Shown: positions 12,301 to 21,300 of the stretch, piece by piece | Layout: each line of letters begins with the position of its first letter | How positions within the stretch are numbered: position 1 is the stretch's first letter | DNA from: Rodentolepis nana | Taxonomy: Eukaryota; Platyhelminthes; Cestoda; Cyclophyllidea; Hymenolepididae | Reading direction: 5' to 3' | Assembly (NCBI GenBank): GCA_900617975.1 | Contig: UZAE01012335.1 | Span: 2,430 to 31,042, forward strand | Length of the DNA: 28,613 bases | The notes under the pieces: model-generated | What the model was told of the DNA's origin: nothing | Database searches by the model: none | The model's input: only the letters and a program-made list of their open reading frames with translations | Made by a program: the position numbers and the translations under genes

Positions 12301-15300
12301 TCCTTAAACGCCTTTTTATTCCAAAAAAGGAACTATTTTAACCTTCATTACTTTAGATGTTGATATGAAGCCTTTGGAATCAGTTCGAGCCTGGGTAATG
12401 TCAAAAACAGACAGTCTTCTTCACATTCTCATTTTCTGCCAACACTCTGATAGCAGTGGAGTTATCAATGAGGATGATATAAACGTGGAATTGCTCAGCT
12501 ATGGATGTGACCCAGATGCTGCACCGAATGTAGTTGCAGCCTTTGGGCTTTCGGGTGAGCAATAGTTTTAAAAACGCAAGTTTATTTCCTTTCTCCATTT
12601 TTCTTTCTTGAAGCAAAATGTGGACTGGTTTCAGAAGGCTTAATTTAAGTGAATCTTTAATCTGCCTATCCAAATTCGAATTCTCTTGGAAGGGTTAACC
12701 CGATGCATTTAAAAAATTAAGAAACAGCAGCAATTGTGGTGCAATGAAACACGACATTGATCCTCTATTGTATGTTGAATCTTCTTACTAGCCTGAGAAA
12801 TTATCTCAGTCTTTATAAGTTGGTAATCGGTCCACTCAAAGCCTACATTTTCAGGACGTAGAATAGGATCAGATCACCAATTTTAAGTTCAAGAGGGGTG
12901 TACATAAGGAAAAAATGGAAAAAGAACTCATGTGTATACCATTACCCTATCAACGATTTGAAAATAAGTTATTGAAGCTTTCTTCTTTTTCTGACTAAAT
13001 TCATGCGTTTTTAAAGCCCAGAAAGTGTAAATCGAGGGTGCCCCGAGGATTTCATATGAGAAAATTCACCACTTTCCTCATATTGTGTTAATTAGAAAAT
13101 CGATTGGTTCTGCTATTCATTAAAGGATATTGATCTCACGATCTCTTATTTATCAGACTCGAAGTTGAATTAACGTTCCATTGACGCACAAAGCAAATTT
13201 GCACAAATTTATACAATAAAACTATTATCGATGTTTTTGTTATTTAATTAACTTGAGACTAATCAAAATGCTAAGATCAATTGTTTCGAAGTTACCATTC
13301 TCATTACTTCAGTATCCGGATGTGGAAGTTGAATTTGAAATAGTTAATTTTATCTATTAGACAATGTGAGATGGTATTTGTCACACACAACGATCTTCAG
13401 TGGGATCATAAAATCAAGCAGCGCATTCAAGATATATTATAATAATAAAAATTACATTTTTTAGTTTAAAGAAAGTGGTAGGATGGTGACGAAAATCAAA
13501 TTGCAGCTTAAAATACAGCTACCAACAAAATTCTAATGATTAATTTGTTTGTACTTTGTTACTTAGGCAAAGATGCAATTTTAAACAAAATTCCAGAGCA
13601 CAGTGGAGTGGAACGCATGACTTATGGATTGGCCGTGAATATTATTTTGAAAGATTATTCCACTTTCTATCGCTATGACCTTCAAGCCGCCATTGGCGAA
13701 AATAGAACTTCACTCCTTGTCGTTCCACCGTCTGGAAATCTACGGCTCAAAGAAGAAATTGAAGGTATTTTCATGAAAATTTTACGAAAACTAATGCTTC
13801 GCTCCAAAGATGAAATACGAATAAATTATTGTAGTTGTAATTATTTTTCATTTTAGTTTAATGATTAAGTAATGATTAAATTTGCTATAATTCTCTCGCT
13901 ATCTCAATAACTTTTGTAAATTTACATCGTGATATTATGATATTTTAAGTTTTTTACGGTAATTTCAATGCACATTTTATTTTACTCCTATTAGTCTTCA
14001 TAGCTAAATAATTTCTTATATATATTTTCAATAGGCGCCAAATTTGATGTTTTCATGACAAAGTACTACACAACTCAAGATTCAGATAACATTAGAGCGG
14101 AAATTCAAGTTGCACTGCTCTCACCGGTAAGTGACCCACAAGCTTATCTGAAAACTTTTATAACAGAAGTTATCATTTCTCTGAATATCGGCTTGCACAA
14201 ATTATTTCACTGACCTTATTATCCACATTTACATTAACTAGGAAGAATACGTAATTTACGGTTGAAAGAATGTGAAATTGCAGATAGACGTTTGACTTTA
14301 AAAATTATCGCTAATTATCGAAAAACACCAAGTGTTTTGTACGAATTAATCGTTTGCGTCAATTTCTATCTAACTGTTTGTCTCGTAGTGATTGCTTTCT
14401 GAATAATTGAAACCTCCAACCCCCCCCCCCCCCCCCCCACCCACTCCATTTCTCAATAGTTAACTTCTCAAAATGGGTAATTTTAATGTGCATAGCCCCA
14501 TGTTGATGAATATTAGTTAACTTAAACTATATCAGTGTGAAACATTTATTTAGCTAATAGAATATAGATTTTGATCATTTCGTTATCAGAATATGCGTTA
14601 AACAGGTATGTGTTGTATTGCTGGCATCCCTTTAAATTTGCGTGCTGGTATTGACAAAAATGTTAATATCTGATATTATTAAAGAAGCAACCACTTTTCA
14701 TATATATATAAATATTTTAAGTATTTTATTAAAGGCATTTCTTTTTTTCTTTAAGATGAATCATTTACATTGCGCAGATGATACAATACGAGTCTGGGTA
14801 GTTTGGAGAATGTGATAAATACAAGTTAACTAAGAGTGATGTAATGCAATGCCCGAAAGCAATATATATATTTCGAACTAGAAATGATGCCAGAAAAGGT
14901 CAATATTTACATAAAGTTTCATGATTCGATGTGTTACATGGAGAGTTGGAACCATGCACAAATACCACCATGAAGCACGTTATAACTTTGATATATGTTT
15001 ATTGCCCTTGCACCATAAATTCGAATACCACGATACAATTCAATTCTTGGCTACACAAAATTAACTCTACTCTTGGGTGAAAAGTCTAGAACCATCCAAT
15101 CTGAATCAGCATTTGACCGTTCTCGTAAACTGACAAGCCCATAACTCTTAAAAATTTTAGTGACATCGTTTTTATGTAAATTTAATAGTATTATAAATAT
15201 TTATTACATATATAGATATAAATAACTTGTTTAATTAAGTGAAGTGGCAAAACCGATCATTTTAATTATTGAACCAGTTAGGGAAACGGTCATTGAACCA

Positions 15301-18300
15301 GCTTTAAATCAATATTTAATGCAATTAAAGGGAGGAATATGTGAAATGCAGTTTTAAAACTTGAGTTACTCGAATCGTAAAAATGTTACAACCCAAATCT
15401 TATTATCATGTGTTGTAAAACTCCCATTCTCTTTATTCCTTAATTTACATTCTATTAATTAACATCTTTGTGTGATAGGTAACTCTACCATATTTCAAGA
15501 TGAATATTTGATCAGTTAAGGACTTGCTCAATATTTCCTTGTCTTGCTATAACGAGATTTTATAAAGTCTACTATTTAATTGTGTTAACCATTTGGAAAT
15601 ATTCGGGGAATAGAGATTTTCCCGTTATTTGCACTATTGCATTTTGAATACTATTTTGTAATGGAATTTACAATCGCACATATTTGAATGGGTTACTGCA
15701 TAAATAAGGTTAGATAAGATATAATTAATGTCTTGCGGGTCTAGACTAAAAGGTGAGGAGTGGATGAAGCCAAGACACTTATCGATTGCGAGTACAATTA
15801 ACAACACACTGAACTGACTTTGATCGTTGATTGGCCCGGAGGCCTCTTGGCGACGTCCATGCTTTTTCGATACGCGAACTTTTCCGCGTGTTACCTTATT
15901 AGGTGGGCGTCAGCTTTGGGTATTTCGATTTAGGTCCTTTTTAATGGTAATTTCGGCAGTTAAGTGGTTATCGACTTTAATTGTTGGTTAAAAGTTCATT
16001 TCGCCATGGGCTTTCTCATCATAAATTGTAAAACTACACATTGATGCCTACTGAATAAAAGTAATTAAAAAACTGTTTTGACTTCCCTTATTGCGCCCTC
16101 ATTCCATTTTTAGTGGCTTTCTTGCCAAATACATCGATGATGTCTTGCTCGAAAAACGAAGTGTTTTCTGACACCTGCTATGAGTTTAGAGTTACGATGG
16201 AACTTTCGAATTGGAAAAACTTGCAGTCATACAAAGCAAAGACGACTAACAATGCTGGTTATTTTGATCAGGGAATATGTGTCGATGGATCCTAAGACTC
16301 ATAAATCCAACGAAGCATCATTAGTGCCATCTTCTTAATCGAAGAACCAGAATAGGCTTCGTAAACCACGAGTCCAGAACTATCAGAATTGGGAGAGGAA
16401 GAGATATCTATTTAGCCAGGGCAATACTGAAACCTCTTGAGGAGTTATTTTAAATAATATTTTAAAATATTAAAACATTTCAATAGAGACATAACATCAA
16501 CTGCTAATTTTTTGAGACGACTATTGCGCGGCGTAAAAAACAGCGATCAAAATGTTTGCTGATCAATAGTAACTCATTTTTTGGGCATTTTAGATCTTGT
16601 TGGATCACCTTAATTGTACAAATGGAAGTCTCAAACTAACTCCTTCTTGGGGTCCTGATGATGCTCAAAATAAAACTCTTAAACACACTCCTACTGTTTT
16701 CGATTTGACAGCACCCAAATATATGAAGAAACTCAACTTTACAATTGACGTGGTGATTGGAGAAAATTGTAAAAGAACTGAGTTCAGTCTTCCAAATCCT
16801 CGTAAGTTAGTTTGAATTTCCATAATTACTCATATAATTCTCAGGAAAATGAAAATCGAAGAAAGGTGTCAGTAATTAAATTTAATTAAAGATTTTTCAT
16901 GATTTCTGAAAAATCCTTAAAATTTTTCACCATTCCAAAGTTTCATCATTTGCTAAATGAAAGAAAAAGGAATTCGCTGTTTTTTCAGAAAGTTATTTTA
17001 AATTTTGGCTTGACTTCGTCTACGAATCTAAAATTAGGTAATTTTTGGCCTGGATTTGTAAGGGAAATTAGTTTTCAGCACGATCATTCTTCTTCGGGGT
17101 TTTTAAGTCTTTGAACGCTAATTTGGGTTGTAGCTTCAACAAGGTGAGGCCTCAAGTAATTCCCCATATTCAGAGCTATTATATTCCATCTAAAGCCTTA
17201 TTTTATCATCTGGTTCCCTAAATCACCTTATTAACACAAACGACTCTGAGAATCGCTCATATGGCCAATCGCACAGACGAATGGGGGGGGGGAGAGGGGC
17301 GATTTGACACTAGATGCGCGGTATTCGTATTTGTTTAAACGAACGACTTTTTATGTAGTTAATGAACGAGTTGATATACCGCCAATTTAAATGAAGTAGC
17401 CCACTTTGTCTAGACCACTTTTCCGGCGTCTTTTTCATTCTTTTGCCACTCCTACCTCCCCCCCCCCTCTCCACTTGGACTATTCATTTGTTTCTTCATT
17501 CTAGACATCATCTCATTAATAAAAGCTCTCTTTTTTAACTTTCTCGAGGGAATCAAAATTATTGATTAATTTTGCAGAGTGGGTCAATTTCTTTATAATT
17601 CTATTAGTGCACAAAATCAAAATAGTTGGAAAAATTTTAGAAACTAAATAATTAATCTTTCGAACTTGGGGAATTGTCAAAATATCAACTTTAGTTAGTG
17701 TTTTTCACTTAGACAATTATTTCTCTGGTTTAAGCACCCTTTGGAAAATCATATTTATCATTATTTAATAAATTAGTAAAACCCATTTCGATTTAATTCC
17801 ATTTGTGACTCGATTTATAGTTTGATACACAATGTCATTGATAAATAGCTGTGTAATCATCCAATTCTTTGTGTTCAACTATTCTATTTATCGCTGTTCA
17901 CTCTCACCATTTCTCCCTTACTTTTCACTATATTTCAACTCACGTATTCAACTGTGCACGGAAACAGTAATAGCAATGACAATTACTAGTTTACATAGGA
18001 ATATGCAAACTTTTGCCGACCAGGCATTAAATATCACGTACAATTAACTGCAGTCTGACTAAAGAGGGAAGTAAAAGCCCATTTCATCGCTTTCTCCGCA
18101 TTACATAACATACTGGCTGTAGAGGTATCTTGTTCTTTCTTGCAGCAAATAAAATAAGCGGTATGATGGAAGATTCATGTTACTCTAATTTCGCCCTAAT
18201 ACAACTTCTTAAATAAACATTTTCTGTGGAATGTCTAGCGTCCATTTATTGCATAAGTTTACGTCAGATTTGATAAGTTGCCTAAATTGCTGTATCATAA

Positions 18301-21300
18301 TGCTTCCTCAACATTTTGAAGATAAATAGAGTGCTGCGTCAGCATGCATTTGAAATCGTGGAGAAGAATTTTCTTAGTAAATCAGGAATCAGTCCTCAGT
18401 GTCTATTGCTCGGTTCGTGAAGTGCTTGCTTATCTGTTAAATATTGCGTACTCTAAATTCAAACATCAAATGACACGATTCCTTGACTTTACCCCTAACC
18501 TCTCTTCAGTACTCTCCTACGTGTCTTCTATTGATTGTGGAAATCTCCATGGATGTCCAGATTGAACACTAAGTAGATATTGTCGCAGAAAGGTATTCAC
18601 GAGTTTCATACTCTCCAGAGCAAACTAAATTGCTCATTCGGTAAAGCTGACAACTTTTATCAGCATACATAAGGTTTTTGGTTTTACCTTTCACAAACAG
18701 AGGGCATTCAGGTCGTCTTTTGCCTTAACAAGTATGAATGACACAGTATTCTAACCTGTTATTTGGGGTAATTACTGATGCTTGTCCTTTCGAGCATCAG
18801 AGACATCTGGTAGGTTTTCATATCAAAGGCAGAATTGCCTACTTTAAGGTAATAATCTTCTTTCTGGCATTTAAGTTGGCGGAGGTATCACGATAATTTT
18901 CTTGAAGGATAGGTGAATTGATGTTTATTAGATATTGGTTGGGCGGTACCAGCTTCGTTACCCTCTAAATACAAGTCAGAGTGAATAGTAGTCTATTTGA
19001 TCGCTATGCGTCAGAAGGCATGGCTATTTGTACGCTCCACGCTACGTGTATGGCAGATGGCTATAGAAGTAATTAATTAATCGTGCACCCTTGGCTTTGC
19101 ATTGCTTTGTGCTGGCGATGAAACAGCGGATGATTTACATTATTGTTTAATGTAAAAGCTTTTTGGCTGATTGGTAAGTGCATTCTTAATTGATGAATTT
19201 GGTTGGTTAAAATTTTGATGATATCAATGCATTTTGTGCAAATATTGACAACGTCGGCATCACGAAGTAAAGAGAATATATGTTGATTTAAAAAGAAATA
19301 TGTGGTAAGTTGTGCCAATTCAATCCAAAGTTGAACCCAACTCACTTATCAACTCAAATATTCTGTCCAGCATTTCCTCAGGTCACTAGAAGTCCTCAGC
19401 GTTGAAGTAGGTATTCAGGTGAAGCTGTATTACAGTTAGACACTGAGCAGAAACTGTGAAAAGTGGCTAGGAGTGAATTGAGTTTATCCAGTGAAAGGCG
19501 TTCAATGGGGATTTGATTCAAAGCCTGACTTGGTATGGGAACTAAGTGCGTCGTCAGGTTTAAGGTTTTCACCTTATTATTGCACGCAGGTTGCTGACTT
19601 GGATTCAATGTGTAGAAGTTTAACTTTAGGAATTTATTGTCAGAGCATCTACGAGATCTCAGATCTACGATATCCCCTATAGTATCTACATTAAGAGCAA
19701 AATACAATAACGTTTCATCGTTGGAAAGCGACTAATGTCCTTTAGAAGTAAAAAAATACTAAATTTCTTGCGGCATTCAGAGAATAAAATATTGCCAAAT
19801 TGGGTAGTGAATTGCTTCTTGCTTCAAAGTTTAAAGCCTTTAATTTTTCCCGTGAATTATCCAACATTTGTCCCTCCAAATCTCGGTCAACTATTGGCCT
19901 AATGATCAAGTATAATTATTCATTTTTCCAATGTATCTATTTATTTTCATCACCCAACTAATGATCACATATTGGGTTGACGTGCTATTGCCAATCTAAC
20001 ATGGCGCGCTAATCTGAAGATATCAATTTCTTGCAGATCATGAAACAATTAACATCGAATTCGAGAATACCACAGGCATTCTTTCTTGGGAATTCGTATC
20101 CCCTGAACTACAACCAGCAGTCAGTGAATACACCGTCGATGTAACTTTAGAAGATATCGGATGTGGAACTCGGGATAACGTGACTCTAAACTACCTTGCG
20201 GCTCTTAATTGTAAGTCGTATACGCATGGACTATTCAACATTCTCATTAAGGCACTAAAACCCGAGGATGTACAACCCATTTGTGGAGTGTGGAACAGTT
20301 CCTGAATAAACGTGATATTTTGGCAAATTATATTATCACGATAAGTCCGAATTATGATTCATTCTACAGTGGCAATTCGGTATCTGGTGCGCCTTCACAA
20401 CTAAAATTTACACATGGCGAACAAGGTGAGATCCTCAATTCATACAACTTCATGATTTATAAGTAAAGTAACAAAGTCATCTATTGTACCTTAGGACACT
20501 CAAGTATTTCGTTATCTGGGGAAAGTATGTCTCCGTGGACTCAAGCAGTTGTACTTCAGCCCTCTAGGAAAGCCCAGTGTGCAGAAGTAATACCAGAGGA
20601 GATGGATGCCAGCTTTGAGCTGACTGCATATGCTATTCTTGCACATGGAAAGGTTGAATTGCCTTTGGAAGATGTCCGATTCGAAAAGCTTTTTCCCAGC
20701 ACCTACGGAATGGGTGGGACTTATAAAGTGACCAATTTACAGCCCGGCCGAGAGTACAAAATTAAAGTACGCGTGACATTCACGACTATCCTTTCAATTA
20801 CCCTCGAAGTGCTTTAATCATAGTGGTTGTTTTTCTTTCTAGGGATTTATTAAATATCCCGGCAATCTTTCCGATTTGGTTTCTGAAGAAGTGACCTTTA
20901 CAACTCCTGATGGTAAGTTTTCGCTAAAATTGAAATGGCAAATCTCATTCGAAATTGCGTACTATTAAATTTAGACACACTTTATTTCGATATCATTAAT
21001 TTCGAAAAGGAGCTTTTTCTATTAATAGTAAAGAGCAAATATTCTTTCTTTTCATTAACACCAGAAATTATAGTGTCGGAAAAATATATTCGCAAGGATG
21101 TGGGAGACAGCCTGCTGTTCAACTGCTCAGCAGCAGTTGGAACCGACCCCAGATTTCGGAAAGACGTTCGATGGTTGCGATCGGGAGAAGGTAGTGAATC
21201 AATGCCAGAGGGAGCCTTTTCACTGACAGCCGCATTCCCTGATGATCGCGGTTTCCTCACAGCGTCTTTAAGCATACCGAAAATTGATGACACTCATGCT

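Larger units (their letters stand above)
3981..12356 (+). other. Very long intron (8.4 kb)
   Basis: Joins the exons at 3791 and 12357 in matching phase (G plus AT makes Asp). Inside it I see two SINE copies (8797-9035 and 11834-12148), a coding-like fragment behind a good acceptor (7612-7710), poly-G runs (7989-8003 and 10464-10477) and two less AT-rich patches (8040-8470 and 10540-10830). The open frames near 4787, 5003, 5930, 8487 and 9179 lack splice context and look like chance. Confidence 0.7.
16802..20036 (+). other. Intron of 3.2 kb
   Basis: Joins C to AT, making His, in matching phase. It contains poly-G and poly-C runs (17283 and 17458) and a decayed coding-like region on the minus strand (about 18480-19737). 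The + strand frames at 16899, 17832 and 18344 look like chance or antisense shadows. Confidence 0.65.

Noticed and set aside
14127..16113. Consecutive use of exons 14035 and 16114
   Set aside because: The first ends in phase 0 at a perfect donor and the second needs phase-1 entry. Joining them stops after eight codons, and no bridging small exon was found.
20935..21064. Upstream extension of the Ig domain 1 frame as coding
   Set aside because: It is intron sequence between a perfect donor at 20913 and an acceptor at 21064; removing it joins PD to EIIVSEKY in phase.
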